This document shows, piece after piece, positions 46,236 through 55,321 of a stretch of DNA of 64,000 nt. This DNA comes from Flavobacterium aciduliphilum. Lineage in GTDB: Bacteria; Bacteroidota; Bacteroidia; Flavobacteriales; Flavobacteriaceae. A program made the translations under genes and the position numbers. Within the stretch, counting starts at the first letter, position 1. The number at the start of each line of letters is the position of its first letter. The notes under the pieces were generated by a model, which saw only the letters and a list, made by a program, of their open reading frames with translations, was not told the DNA's origin and searched no databases. Where the stretch lies: assembly GCF_003268855.1 (NCBI RefSeq), contig NZ_QLSZ01000013.1, positions 1 to 64,000 on the forward strand, read 5' to 3'.

Positions 46236-46305
46236 AAAAAATACTATGCGCGCATAAAATTTAACACACTTTATATGCATGCATAGTATTTTTTATTTAT
46301 CTTTG
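46236..46305 (+). promoter_or_regulatory. Twin palindromic operators and promoter of marR
   Basis: TATGCGCGCATA (46245-46256) and TATGCATGCATA (46274-46285) are each perfect palindromes. They are also arms of a larger inverted repeat (46236-46256 with 46274-46294, two mismatches). The -7 box TATCTTTG is at 46298-46305 and the second palindrome covers the -33 region. A 14-nt A-tract (46228-46241) precedes them. This fits autorepression by the MarR protein encoded 23 nt downstream. Confidence 0.75.
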
Positions 46306-46327
46306 TTTAAAATTTAGTATAGATCTT

Positions 46328-46759
46328 ATGAAAGATAAGACCATAGATTACATCCTTAGAGCAACATGGCAAGCGGTTTCTAGAATGTACAACGAAGAAG
46401 CCTCAAAGTTTGATGGCTCAATGGCTATAGGATTTGCATTACTGAGCATTGATAAAGAAGACGGCACCCCATCAACCTACGTTAGTAACCGGATGGGTAT
46501 GGAACCTACTTCGCTTACACGTACTTTAAAAACACTAGAAGAAAAAGGATTAATCACTAGAAAAAAAAATCCAGAAGACGGTAGAGGCGTATTGATTTAC
46601 CTCACCGAACTGGGAAAAGAGAAAAGAGAATTATCGAAAGCTACAGTACTAAAATTCAACGAAACCATAAAGAAAAACATCAGTGAAGAAAAACTTAATC
46701 ACTTTATGGAAGTAGCCGAAGTAATTAATGATTTAATAATAGAGAAAAAAATTTTCTAA
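46328..46759 (+). CDS. MarR family transcriptional regulator
   Basis: This 143-residue winged-helix regulator shows the MarR core TYVSNRMGMEPTSLTRTLKTLEEKGLI (about 56-82) and the wing RKKNPEDGRGVLIYLTE. Palindromic operators precede it. It lies directly upstream of a three-gene fatty acid beta-oxidation operon, so it probably represses that operon and itself and responds to an acyl-CoA or fatty acid. That effector is inference. Confidence 0.9.
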   Translation: MKDKTIDYILRATWQAVSRMYNEEASKFDGSMAIGFALLSIDKEDGTPSTYVSNRMGMEPTSLTRTLKTLEEKGLITRKKNPEDGRGVLIYLTELGKEKRELSKATVLKFNETIKKNISEEKLNHFMEVAEVINDLIIEKKIF

Positions 46760-46763
46760 CAAC

Positions 46764-46867
46764 TATTTTAAATTTTGAATGATAAATTTTAAATGATTTT
46801 AATTGAAAACAATTCAATCCCAAAACACTACTAATTTAAAATTCAAAATTTATAATTTAAAATACTA
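46764..46867. repeat. AT-rich inverted-repeat unit before fadN
   Basis: A T/A-only left arm (46764-46797) has a loosely complementary right arm (46833-46867) of AATTTAAAATTC type. The right arm ends just before the fadN start. A sister copy of the same layout lies at 49264-49351. Confidence 0.55.
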
Positions 46868-46870
46868 TAA

Positions 46871-49261
46871 ATGAAACGAATCATCAAAAAAGTGGCCGTA
46901 GTTGGATCTGGAATTATGGGTTCTGGGATTGCTTGTCATTTTGCTAACATTGGCGTAGAGGTATTGCTTTTAGACATTGTTCCAAATGCACTCACCGAAG
47001 CAGAAGAAAAAAAAGGACTGACTCTAGAAAGCAAAGTGGTACGCAATCGCGTAGTGAACGACCATTTGGCCAATGCTTTAAAATCGAACCCCTCTCCTAT
47101 TTACAGTCAGAAGTTCGCCAGTAGAATCACCACAGGAAACACTACCGACGACATGTCGAAAATTGCGACTTGCGATTGGATTATTGAAGTAGTTGTGGAG
47201 CGTTTGGACATCAAAAAATTGGTATTCGAACAAATCGATAAGTTCCGTAAACCTGGTACACTGGTGACCTCAAATACCTCGGGAATTCCAATTCAATTCA
47301 TGAGTGAAGGACGTAGTGAAGACTTCCAATCGCATTTCTGTGGCACGCACTTCTTCAACCCAGCGCGTTATTTAAAATTGTTTGAAATCATTCCGGGACC
47401 AAAGACAACAACCGAAGTATTGGAGTTCTTGACGAACTATGGCTCTCAATTTTTAGGTAAAACTTCGGTAGTAGCCAAAGACACGCCGGCTTTCATAGGA
47501 AATCGTATTGGTATCTTCGGAATTCAGAGTTTGTTTCACTTGGTTAAAGAAATGGGATTGACTATTGAAGAAGTCGATAAACTAACGGGGCCTGTCATTG
47601 GTCGCCCAAAATCAGCTACTTTTAGAACTGTTGACGTGGTTGGTTTAGATACTTTGGTTCACGTAGCCAACGGTTTGTATGAAGGTTGTCCTAATGATGA
47701 GGCACACGACTTATTCAAACTCCCTGATTTCATCAACAAAATGATGGAAAACAAATGGTTGGGTAGTAAAACAGGTCAAGGATTTTATAAAAAAGAAGGA
47801 AAAGAAATTTTATCATTAGACTTAAATACCCTAGAATACAGAGCGGCTAAAAAAGCATCTTTTGCCACCTTAGAATTGACTAAAACTATTGAAAAACCTA
47901 TTGATAGATTTAAAGTTTTAGTAAAAGGAAAAGACAAAGCAGGCGAATTCTACAGAAAGAACTTTGCTGCCATGTTTACCTATTGTTCTAATAGAGTTCC
48001 AGAAATCACGGACGACTTTTACAAAATAGACGATGCGATGAAAGCCGGTTTCGGTTGGGAAAACGGACCATTCGAAATTTGGGATGCCATTGGTGTGGAA
48101 AAAGCAATCAAATTAATGCAATCGGAAGGCTATGCTCCTGCAGCTTGGGTAACCGAAATGATAGCGTCAGGTAATACTTCTTTTTACAGCGTTAAAAATG
48201 GAAAAACGTGTTACTACAATACCACTTCTAAAACGCAAGAAGAAAAACCAGGTCAAGATGCCTTTATTATTTTAGATAACATTAGACAAAATCACAAAGT
48301 TTGGGGCAACTCAGACGCAACTGTTTTCGATTTAGGAGACGGTATCTTAAACTTAGAATTCCATTCTAAAATGAATACCATTGGTGGAGGGGTTTTAACC
48401 GCTATCAACAAAGCCATTGACTTAGCCGAAAAAGAATACCGTGGATTGGTCATTGGAAATCAAGGGGCTAATTTCTCGGTAGGTGCCAACATCGGAATGA
48501 TTTTCATGATGGCTGTTGAGCAGGAATACGACGAATTGAACATGGCCATCAAGATGTTTCAAGACACCATGATGCGCGTACGTTATTCGGCAATACCTAT
48601 TGTGGTTGCGCCTCACGGTATGACGCTTGGCGGTGGTTGCGAGATGACCATGCATGCCGACCGTGTGGTAGCTGCAGCAGAAACCTATATTGGTTTGGTA
48701 GAATTTGGTGTTGGTGTGATTCCAGGTGGCGGTGGTTCTAAAGAAATGGCTTTACGCGCTTCCGACCTATTCCGTAAAAACGATGTGGAATTGAATGTAT
48801 TGCAAGAACATTTTCTAACAATCGGAATGGCAAAAGTAGCGACTTCGGCTTATGAGGCATTTGATTTAAGCATCTTACAAAAAGGAAAAGATATTGTGGT
48901 AGTGAATAAAGACCGTCAAATTGCAGTCGCTAAACAAGTGTGTTTACAAATGGCAGACCAAGGGTATACACAACCTGTAAGAAGAACCGATATCAAAGTT
49001 TTAGGAAAACAAGCCTTAGGGATGTTCTTAGTAGGAACCAACCAAATGGTAGCTGGAAAATACATTTCAGAACACGATTTAAAAATTGCCAACAAATTGG
49101 CTTATGTCATGGCAGGAGGCGATTTGTCTGAACCCACTTTAGTAAGTGAACAATATTTATTAGACATTGAAAGAGAAGCCTTCTTGAGTTTGTGTACCGA
49201 AAGAAAAACGTTGGAGCGCATCCAATTTATGTTAACAAAAGGAAAACCGCTTCGTAATTAA
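46871..49261 (+). CDS. fadN: 3-hydroxyacyl-CoA dehydrogenase / enoyl-CoA hydratase
   Basis: This 796-residue bifunctional beta-oxidation enzyme has the dehydrogenase part first: NAD-binding VAVVGSGIMGSGIA (about 8-21), a second dehydrogenase domain (about 190-430), then the crotonase fold (about 470-700) with ANIGMIF. This order is that of B. subtilis FadN, not E. coli FadB. It hydrates enoyl-CoA and oxidises hydroxyacyl-CoA. It is followed by thiolase and acyl-CoA dehydrogenase and preceded by a MarR gene, forming a fad operon. Confidence 0.94.
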   Translation: MKRIIKKVAVVGSGIMGSGIACHFANIGVEVLLLDIVPNALTEAEEKKGLTLESKVVRNRVVNDHLANALKSNPSPIYSQKFASRITTGNTTDDMSKIATCDWIIEVVVERLDIKKLVFEQIDKFRKPGTLVTSNTSGIPIQFMSEGRSEDFQSHFCGTHFFNPARYLKLFEIIPGPKTTTEVLEFLTNYGSQFLGKTSVVAKDTPAFIGNRIGIFGIQSLFHLVKEMGLTIEEVDKLTGPVIGRPKSATFRTVDVVGLDTLVHVANGLYEGCPNDEAHDLFKLPDFINKMMENKWLGSKTGQGFYKKEGKEILSLDLNTLEYRAAKKASFATLELTKTIEKPIDRFKVLVKGKDKAGEFYRKNFAAMFTYCSNRVPEITDDFYKIDDAMKAGFGWENGPFEIWDAIGVEKAIKLMQSEGYAPAAWVTEMIASGNTSFYSVKNGKTCYYNTTSKTQEEKPGQDAFIILDNIRQNHKVWGNSDATVFDLGDGILNLEFHSKMNTIGGGVLTAINKAIDLAEKEYRGLVIGNQGANFSVGANIGMIFMMAVEQEYDELNMAIKMFQDTMMRVRYSAIPIVVAPHGMTLGGGCEMTMHADRVVAAAETYIGLVEFGVGVIPGGGGSKEMALRASDLFRKNDVELNVLQEHFLTIGMAKVATSAYEAFDLSILQKGKDIVVVNKDRQIAVAKQVCLQMADQGYTQPVRRTDIKVLGKQALGMFLVGTNQMVAGKYISEHDLKIANKLAYVMAGGDLSEPTLVSEQYLLDIEREAFLSLCTERKTLERIQFMLTKGKPLRN

Positions 49262-49263
49262 TT

Positions 49264-49351
49264 ATTTTGAATTCTAAATTCTAAATTTTAAATGATCACC
49301 AATCATATAAAATAGACTTAATTTAAAATTCATAATTTAAAATTTAAAATA
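49264..49351. repeat. AT-rich inverted-repeat unit between fadN and fadA
   Basis: The same layout as 46764-46867: a left arm with AATTCTAAATTCTAAATTTT and a right arm with ATTTAAAATTCATAATTT. It occupies the whole intergenic gap and is not coding. Confidence 0.5.
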
Positions 49352-49357
49352 GAAAAA

Positions 49358-50539
49358 ATGAAAACAGCATATATAGTATCAGGCTTTAGAACAGCCGTTG
49401 GAAAAGCTCCAAAAGGTGTTTTTCGTTTCAAACGTCCGGACGAATTAGCCGCAGAAACCATCGAACACATGATGGCTCAGTTTCCTGATTTCGACAAAAA
49501 ACGCATCGATGACGTAATGGTAGGAAATGCCATGCCCGAAGCCGAACAAGGTTTAAATGTAGGACGTTTAATTTCCTTAATGGGATTGAAAGTAACCGAC
49601 GTTCCTGGGGTAACAGTTAACAGATATTGTGCCTCTGGATTGGAAACCATCGGAATGGCAACCGCTAAAATACAAAGTGGTATGGCCGATTGTATCATTG
49701 CTGGTGGTGCCGAAAGCATGAGTTACATCCCGATGGGTGGCTACAAACCTACACCGGATTATGGTGTGGCAGCAGCAGGTCACGAGGATTATTATTGGGG
49801 AATGGGATTAACTGCCGAAGCTGTTGCCAAACAATTCAACGTGTCGCGTGAAGACCAAGATGAGTTTGCGTTTAACTCACATCAAAAAGCCTTGAAAGCC
49901 CAAGCAGAAGGTAAATTTGATCAGCAAATTGTTCCGATTACGGTAGAACAAACGTTCATCAATGAAAACGGTAAAAAAGAAACCAAATCGTATGTGGTAA
50001 ATAAAGATGAGGGACCAAGAACCGATACCAATCTGAACGCTTTAGGAAAACTAAAACCAGTATTTGCAGCCGATGGTAGTGTTACCGCAGGAAATTCCTC
50101 TCAAATGAGTGATGGTGCGGCTTTTGTATTAATTATGAGTGAAGAACTGGTCAAAGAATTGGGCATCACTCCTATCGCCCGATTGGTAAATTTTGCATCA
50201 GCTGGAGTTGAACCGAGAATTATGGGAATTGGTCCAGTCAAAGCCATTCCAAAAGCTCTAAAACAAGCTGGTTTAACGTTAAATGATATCGATTTAATCG
50301 AACTAAACGAAGCTTTTGCATCACAATCTTTAGCTGTCATTAGAGAATTAGGTTTGAATCCTGATATTGTAAATGTCAATGGTGGTGCGATAGCTTTAGG
50401 TCACCCGCTAGGTTGTACTGGAGCTAAGTTGTCGGTTCAATTATTTGAAGAAATGCGATTAAGAAAATCAAAATACGGAATAGTAAGTATGTGTGTGGGA
50501 ACAGGTCAAGGATCAGCTGGCGTTTTTGAATTACTATAA
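49358..50539 (+). CDS. fadA: Acetyl-CoA C-acyltransferase (thiolase)
   Basis: This 393-residue thiolase performs the final cleavage of beta-oxidation. The acyl-binding cysteine sits in NRYCASGLET (near residue 88-90), and GGAIALGHPLGCTGAK near the end carries the catalytic His; the final CVGTGQGSAG has the second Cys. The gene lies 96 nt after fadN and 25 nt before the acyl-CoA dehydrogenase ATG at 50565. Confidence 0.95.
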   Translation: MKTAYIVSGFRTAVGKAPKGVFRFKRPDELAAETIEHMMAQFPDFDKKRIDDVMVGNAMPEAEQGLNVGRLISLMGLKVTDVPGVTVNRYCASGLETIGMATAKIQSGMADCIIAGGAESMSYIPMGGYKPTPDYGVAAAGHEDYYWGMGLTAEAVAKQFNVSREDQDEFAFNSHQKALKAQAEGKFDQQIVPITVEQTFINENGKKETKSYVVNKDEGPRTDTNLNALGKLKPVFAADGSVTAGNSSQMSDGAAFVLIMSEELVKELGITPIARLVNFASAGVEPRIMGIGPVKAIPKALKQAGLTLNDIDLIELNEAFASQSLAVIRELGLNPDIVNVNGGAIALGHPLGCTGAKLSVQLFEEMRLRKSKYGIVSMCVGTGQGSAGVFELL

Positions 50540-50564
50540 CAACCAACTATTAAAAAATAAAAAA

Positions 50565-52352
50565 ATGGAAATTACAAGAGGTGGACAATTCTTAGTTAAA
50601 GAAACAAAATGTGAAGACATCTTCACTCCTGAAGATTTTTCGGAAGAACAAATCATGATGCGTGAAAGCGTTAAAGAGTTTGTAGATAAAGAAATTTGGC
50701 CGAACAAAAATCGTTTTGAAAGTAAAGATTATGCTTTTACAGAAGAAATGATGAAAAAAGCTGGAGAAATGGGTTTTTTGAGTGTCGCAGTACCAGAAGC
50801 TTATGGCGGAATGGGGATGGGATTCGTGGATACCTGCTTAGTTTGTGATTACATTTCAGGGGCTACTGGCTCGTTTTCTACTGCCTTTGGAGCGCATACC
50901 GGAATTGGTACGATGCCCATTACCTTGTATGGAACTGAAGCGCAAAAGCAAAAATACGTTCCAAAACTAGCTTCAGGCGAATGGTTTGGTGCATATTGCT
51001 TGACAGAGCCCGGAGCAGGTTCTGATGCTAATTCGGGGAAAACTAAAGCCGTATTATCAGAAGATGGTACTCACTACAAAATTACCGGAGGTAAAATGTG
51101 GATTTCAAATGCGGGTTTTTGTTCACTTTTTATTGTATTTGCTCGTATTGAAGACGATAAAAACATCACCGGTTTCATTGTAGAAAATGACCCTTCAAAT
51201 GGCATTACGCTTGGTGATGAAGAACATAAATTAGGAATTCGTGCCTCCTCTACGCGACAAGTATTTTTTAATGAAACCAAAGTTCCCGTGGAAAATATGT
51301 TGGCAAGTCGTGGAGAAGGTTTTAAAATAGCCATGAACGCACTTAATGTTGGTCGTATTAAATTGGCTGCCGCTTGTCTGGATGCGCAACGCCGTGTGAC
51401 ATCTAATGCTATTCATTATGCTAATGAACGAGTTCAATTTAACACACCTATTGCTAATTTTGGAGCTATTCGATACAAATTAGCTGAAATGGCTACTTCA
51501 GCTTATGCTGGAGAAAGCGCTACCTATCGTGCCGCAAAAGACATTGAAACACGAATTAAAATACGTGAATCGGAAGGTGCCTCACATCAAGTAGCCGAAT
51601 TGAAAGGGGTTGAGGAATTTGCCATTGAATGTTCTATTCTAAAAGTTGCCGTATCCGAAGATGTTCAAAATTGTGCCGATGAAGGTATACAAATTTATGG
51701 CGGAATGGGATTTTCAGAAGACACTCCAATGGAAAGTGCATGGCGCGATGCTCGTATTGCTCGTATCTATGAAGGAACGAATGAAATCAATCGCATGCTT
51801 TCTGTTGGAATGTTGATAAAAAAAGCGATGAAAGGCCATGTCGATTTATTAGTTCCAGCTATGAAAGTACAAGAGGAACTAATGGGTATTCCATCATTTG
51901 ACACACCTGATTATTCAGAATTATTTTCGGAAGAAAAAGAAATGTTAGCCAAATTGAAAAAAGCGTTCCTAATGGTGGCCGGAGCTGCCGTTCAAAAATA
52001 TGGTATGGATTTAGATCATCACCAACAATTATTGACTGCCGCAGCCGACATGTTGATTGAAATATACATGGCTGAAAGTACGGTCTTAAGAACTGAAAAA
52101 ATGGCAAAAAAACAAGGTGAAAATAATGTCCAAGAACAAATTGCTATGGCAAAACTATACTTATATAAAGCTGTAGATATTGTTGCTTTACGAGGTAAAG
52201 AAAGCATCATCTCATTTGCCGAAGGTGATGAACAACGTATGATGCTTATGGGATTACGTCGATTTACAAAATATACCAACATGCCTAATATTGTAGGATT
52301 GAGAGAACTAATAACAGCTAAATTGGTTAAAGAAAATCAATACTGTTATTAA
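50565..52352 (+). CDS. Acyl-CoA dehydrogenase
   Basis: This 595-residue FAD enzyme catalyses the first, alpha-beta dehydrogenation step. Features are the N-terminal helical domain, the FAD-binding YCLTEPGAGSDANSG, the KMWISNAGFCS block and the YGGMGFSEDTPMESAWRDARI tail. An extra C-terminal domain (about 400-595) marks the long type. The ATG at 50565 is used because the upstream frame overlaps thiolase. It is the third gene of the fad operon, followed by a terminator. Confidence 0.93.
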   Translation: MEITRGGQFLVKETKCEDIFTPEDFSEEQIMMRESVKEFVDKEIWPNKNRFESKDYAFTEEMMKKAGEMGFLSVAVPEAYGGMGMGFVDTCLVCDYISGATGSFSTAFGAHTGIGTMPITLYGTEAQKQKYVPKLASGEWFGAYCLTEPGAGSDANSGKTKAVLSEDGTHYKITGGKMWISNAGFCSLFIVFARIEDDKNITGFIVENDPSNGITLGDEEHKLGIRASSTRQVFFNETKVPVENMLASRGEGFKIAMNALNVGRIKLAAACLDAQRRVTSNAIHYANERVQFNTPIANFGAIRYKLAEMATSAYAGESATYRAAKDIETRIKIRESEGASHQVAELKGVEEFAIECSILKVAVSEDVQNCADEGIQIYGGMGFSEDTPMESAWRDARIARIYEGTNEINRMLSVGMLIKKAMKGHVDLLVPAMKVQEELMGIPSFDTPDYSELFSEEKEMLAKLKKAFLMVAGAAVQKYGMDLDHHQQLLTAAADMLIEIYMAESTVLRTEKMAKKQGENNVQEQIAMAKLYLYKAVDIVALRGKESIISFAEGDEQRMMLMGLRRFTKYTNMPNIVGLRELITAKLVKENQYCY

Positions 52353-52375
52353 TTTTAGTTTATTTTTTTGTTGAC

Positions 52376-52412
52376 GAAGCTATTCATTATTTTGAATGGT
52401 TTCTTTTTTTTA
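52376..52412 (+). terminator. Terminator of the fad operon
   Basis: GAAGCTATTC pairs with GAATGGTTTC with two wobble pairs, and eight or more T follow. It lies 23 nt after the stop. Confidence 0.7.
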
Positions 52413-52446
52413 AGATAAATTTAAAACAATATAGATCATAAATAAG

Positions 52447-52454
52447 TACATTTG
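52447..52454 (+). promoter_or_regulatory. -7 element of sodC, between TAGATCA repeats
   Basis: TACATTTG matches TANNTTTG and lies 24 nt before the ATG. Identical TAGATCA repeats flank it at 52432-52438 and 52464-52470, 32 bp apart; a regulatory role is possible but unproven. Confidence 0.5.
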
Positions 52455-52478
52455 AATAAAATTTAGATCAATTCTATT

Positions 52479-53003
52479 ATGAAAAAAATACTACTTACAT
52501 CATGCATTGCTGTTGCAATCGCAATAGCGTGTAAATCCGGGGGTACAACTCCTACAAATACTATTTCCATTGCACTAGAGTCTAAAAGCGGTAGTACAGT
52601 TACAGGAAATGCTACTTTTACTGAAAAAAATGGCATAGTTACCTTTGAAGCAAAATTATCAGGATTAAAACCAGGCGTTCATGGTATTCATATTCATGAA
52701 AAAGCAGATTGCTCAAGTGGCGATGCTACTTCGGCTGGTGGGCACTGGAATCCAACTCACGTAAAACATGGCAAATGGACCGATGCTGAACATCACAAGG
52801 GGGATATTGGAAACTTTACAGCAGATGAACAAGGAAATGCTACCATTACTCTAAAAACCGACGAATGGTGTATCGGATGTGGAGATACCAACAAAGACAT
52901 TCTAGGAAAAGGATTGATTGTACATGATAAAGCTGATGATTTTGTAACACAACCTACAGGAAATGCTGGTGCACGTGTAGCATGTTCAGCAATCATAAAA
53001 TAG
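52479..53003 (+). CDS. sodC: Cu/Zn superoxide dismutase, lipoprotein
   Basis: This 174-residue protein is predicted to convert superoxide to peroxide and oxygen in the periplasm. It has a lipobox (AIAC, about C18). Copper and zinc ligands are visible in GIHIHEKADC and AGGHWNPTHVKHG, and the C-terminal half holds GLIVHDKADDF, with GARVAC carrying the arginine and disulfide Cys. The insert DEWCIGCGDTNKD with a CxxC is uncommon. It stands alone between two terminators. Confidence 0.92.
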   Translation: MKKILLTSCIAVAIAIACKSGGTTPTNTISIALESKSGSTVTGNATFTEKNGIVTFEAKLSGLKPGVHGIHIHEKADCSSGDATSAGGHWNPTHVKHGKWTDAEHHKGDIGNFTADEQGNATITLKTDEWCIGCGDTNKDILGKGLIVHDKADDFVTQPTGNAGARVACSAIIK

Positions 53004-53024
53004 TTTTACCTTTTTTAGTATAGC

Positions 53025-53064
53025 CTAGTGTATGTATCTTTAGAGTATACACTAGTTTTTTTTT
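53025..53064 (+). terminator. Terminator of sodC
   Basis: CTAGTGTAT pairs perfectly with ATACACTAG and is followed by nine T, 22 nt after the stop. Confidence 0.85.
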
Positions 53065-53119
53065 ATGCTTATAAAACCATTTAATGTCTTCAAAGTAAGA
53101 TTTCTTCTTTTTTTATGGT

Positions 53120-53127
53120 TAACTTTG
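53120..53127 (+). promoter_or_regulatory. -7 element of the RNA helicase gene
   Basis: TAACTTTG matches TANNTTTG, 27 nt before the ATG at 53154. It falls inside the longer ORF that starts at 53115, arguing for the shorter gene. Confidence 0.45.
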
Positions 53128-53153
53128 ACCCTTCTTTCAAAAAAGAAAGCTAC

Positions 53154-54404
53154 ATGATGACATTTGAAGACTTACATTTATTACGAAATATACAACAAGC
53201 CTTAAAAGAAGAAGGGTATGAAAATCCTACCCCTATTCAAGAGCAAGCCATTCCTATAATTTTAGAAGGAACCGATTTAGTTGGATGTGCCCAAACAGGA
53301 ACTGGAAAAACAGCTGCTTTTGCGATACCTATATTAAATACCTTACATCGCATTGTTGGAGGCGCTTCAAAAAGAAAGTTAATTCGAACTTTAGTAGTAA
53401 CCCCCACGCGTGAATTAGCAATTCAGGTTGAAGAAAGCTTTTCTACTTATGGGAAATATACCAATATTCGATCGATGGTTGTTTTTGGTGGTGTCAATCA
53501 AAATAACCAAGTAGACCAATTAAAAAAAGGCGTTGATATTTTAATTGCCACTCCAGGGAGGTTGCTTGATTTACATAAACAAGGTTTTATCTCTTTAGAT
53601 CATTTACATTACCTTGTTCTAGACGAGGCCGATTTGATGTTGGATATGGGTTTTATAAATGATGTAAAAAAAATAATTAAACTCACACCTGAGAATCGAC
53701 AAACGTTACTTTTTTCTGCAACAATGCCTATACCTATAAGGGAATTAGCTGACACCTTTCTTACCAAAGCAAAATATGTTTCTGTAACACCTGTTGCGTC
53801 AACAGCTGAAAAAATACATCAAAAAGTTTATTTTGTTGAAAAAGAAGACAAACGAAAATTATTGTATCATATCATACGAAATGACAAAATAGAGAATGTT
53901 ATTGTTTTTACGAGGACTAAACATGGAGCCGACAATGTCGTTAAAGCCTTACGAAAAAATAATGTTTTGGCTGAAGCAATCCATGGAGACAAGTCACAAT
54001 CGGCAAGACAACGGGTTTTAGATGCTTTTAAAAACAAAGAAATTTCAGTTTTGGTTGCCACTGACATTGCTGCTCGGGGCATTGATATAGAAAGCTTGCC
54101 TTTTGTCATTAATTTTGATTTGCCTAATATTCCTGAAACGTATGTTCATCGTATAGGAAGAACAGGACGAGCAGGTAATTCTGGCGTAGCGATTTCTTTT
54201 TGTGGAAAAGACGAACTCACCTATTGGAAAAATATCGAGAGATTAACTCGAATTAATGCCAAAATTATTACTGATCATCCGTTTCCTTTCAAGGAAAATA
54301 CAACTGAAGCTGAAACACAACCCAAAACTGATTTTAGAAATAAAAACAAGGAAAAATCAAGAAAATCTACCGCATCAAAAAAAAATAAGAAGCGCTGGTA
54401 TTAA
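53154..54404 (+). CDS. DEAD-box ATP-dependent RNA helicase
   Basis: This 416-residue RhlE-like helicase has the Q motif (GYENPTPIQEQA), motif I AQTGTGKT, motif II DEAD, motif III SAT and motif VI HRIGRTGRAG, all intact. The C-terminal 45 residues are Lys- and Asn-rich, typical for RNA binding. It probably helps RNA folding or ribosome assembly, often in the cold. It is convergent with psuG, 2 nt apart. Confidence 0.94.
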   Translation: MMTFEDLHLLRNIQQALKEEGYENPTPIQEQAIPIILEGTDLVGCAQTGTGKTAAFAIPILNTLHRIVGGASKRKLIRTLVVTPTRELAIQVEESFSTYGKYTNIRSMVVFGGVNQNNQVDQLKKGVDILIATPGRLLDLHKQGFISLDHLHYLVLDEADLMLDMGFINDVKKIIKLTPENRQTLLFSATMPIPIRELADTFLTKAKYVSVTPVASTAEKIHQKVYFVEKEDKRKLLYHIIRNDKIENVIVFTRTKHGADNVVKALRKNNVLAEAIHGDKSQSARQRVLDAFKNKEISVLVATDIAARGIDIESLPFVINFDLPNIPETYVHRIGRTGRAGNSGVAISFCGKDELTYWKNIERLTRINAKIITDHPFPFKENTTEAETQPKTDFRNKNKEKSRKSTASKKNKKRWY

Positions 54405-54406
54405 AT

Positions 54407-55321
54407 TTATCTGACGAAAGACACAGCTATTTGAGCTGCCAATCGAGCATTGTTTTTTATTAAAGCGATATTAGCCTCCAAACTCTCTCCTTGTGTGTGG
54501 TCTGCAATATATTTTAATAAAAATGGAGTTACTGCTTTTCCTTTTATTCCTTTTCCTTCTGCAGCGGTAAGCGCTTCAACAATATGTTTCTGAATTTGTG
54601 TATCATTCATTTCGTAGGCAACAGGAACAGGATTAGCTATTAATACAGAACCCTTTAAATCCAAATCCCACTTGGTTTTTAGCATCGAAGCTATATCTTG
54701 TGGGCTATCCAAACGCAATGGGGTTGAAAAACCACTTTTTGAGGAATAAAAACTTGGAAATTCATCTTGATTGAATGTTACCACGGGTACCCCCAACGTT
54801 TCTAAATACTCTAGGGTGAGTCCAATATCTAAAATAGACTTAACACCCGCTGCTACAACAGCCACATTTGTGTGCCCCATTTCTGTTAAATCCGCAGAAA
54901 TATCCATCGTTGTTGCTGCACCACGATGAACTCCTCCAATACCCCCCGTAGCAAATATTTTTATTCCAGCCATAGCGGCAATTCTCATCGTAGCTGCTAC
55001 TGTAGTTGCACCAAGCAATTTTTGAGAAATAACAAAAGGCATATCTCTCAAACTAACTTTCCATACGTGTTTTTCTTGAGCAAATTCGTCAATCGCTTCA
55101 TTAGTTAGACCTACATAACATTTTCCTTCTTTTATGGCTATGGTGGCTGGAACTGCACCTTGACTTCGAACTTCCTCCTCTACTTGTTTGGCAGTAATGG
55201 CATTCTGAGGCCATGGCATTCCGTGTGAGATAATAGTAGATTCTAAAGCTACAATTGGCAAATTATGATCTAGAGCTTGTTGTACCTCTGAACTAATACA
55301 CAAAAAATCAGTGTTATTCAT
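54407..55321 (-). CDS. psuG: Pseudouridine-5'-phosphate glycosidase
   Basis: This 304-residue enzyme splits pseudouridine-5'-phosphate to uracil and ribose 5-phosphate. Family features are ALESTIISHGMPWPQN near the N-terminus, VPATIAIKEGKCYVGLT and the FATGGIGGVHRGA loop. The ATG at 55321 gives an 8-nt overlap with psuK and suits the family; the frame extends to 55345 but this is less likely. With psuK it forms the pseudouridine breakdown pathway. Confidence 0.94.
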   Translation of the reverse strand: MNNTDFLCISSEVQQALDHNLPIVALESTIISHGMPWPQNAITAKQVEEEVRSQGAVPATIAIKEGKCYVGLTNEAIDEFAQEKHVWKVSLRDMPFVISQKLLGATTVAATMRIAAMAGIKIFATGGIGGVHRGAATTMDISADLTEMGHTNVAVVAAGVKSILDIGLTLEYLETLGVPVVTFNQDEFPSFYSSKSGFSTPLRLDSPQDIASMLKTKWDLDLKGSVLIANPVPVAYEMNDTQIQKHIVEALTAAEGKGIKGKAVTPFLLKYIADHTQGESLEANIALIKNNARLAAQIAVSFVR

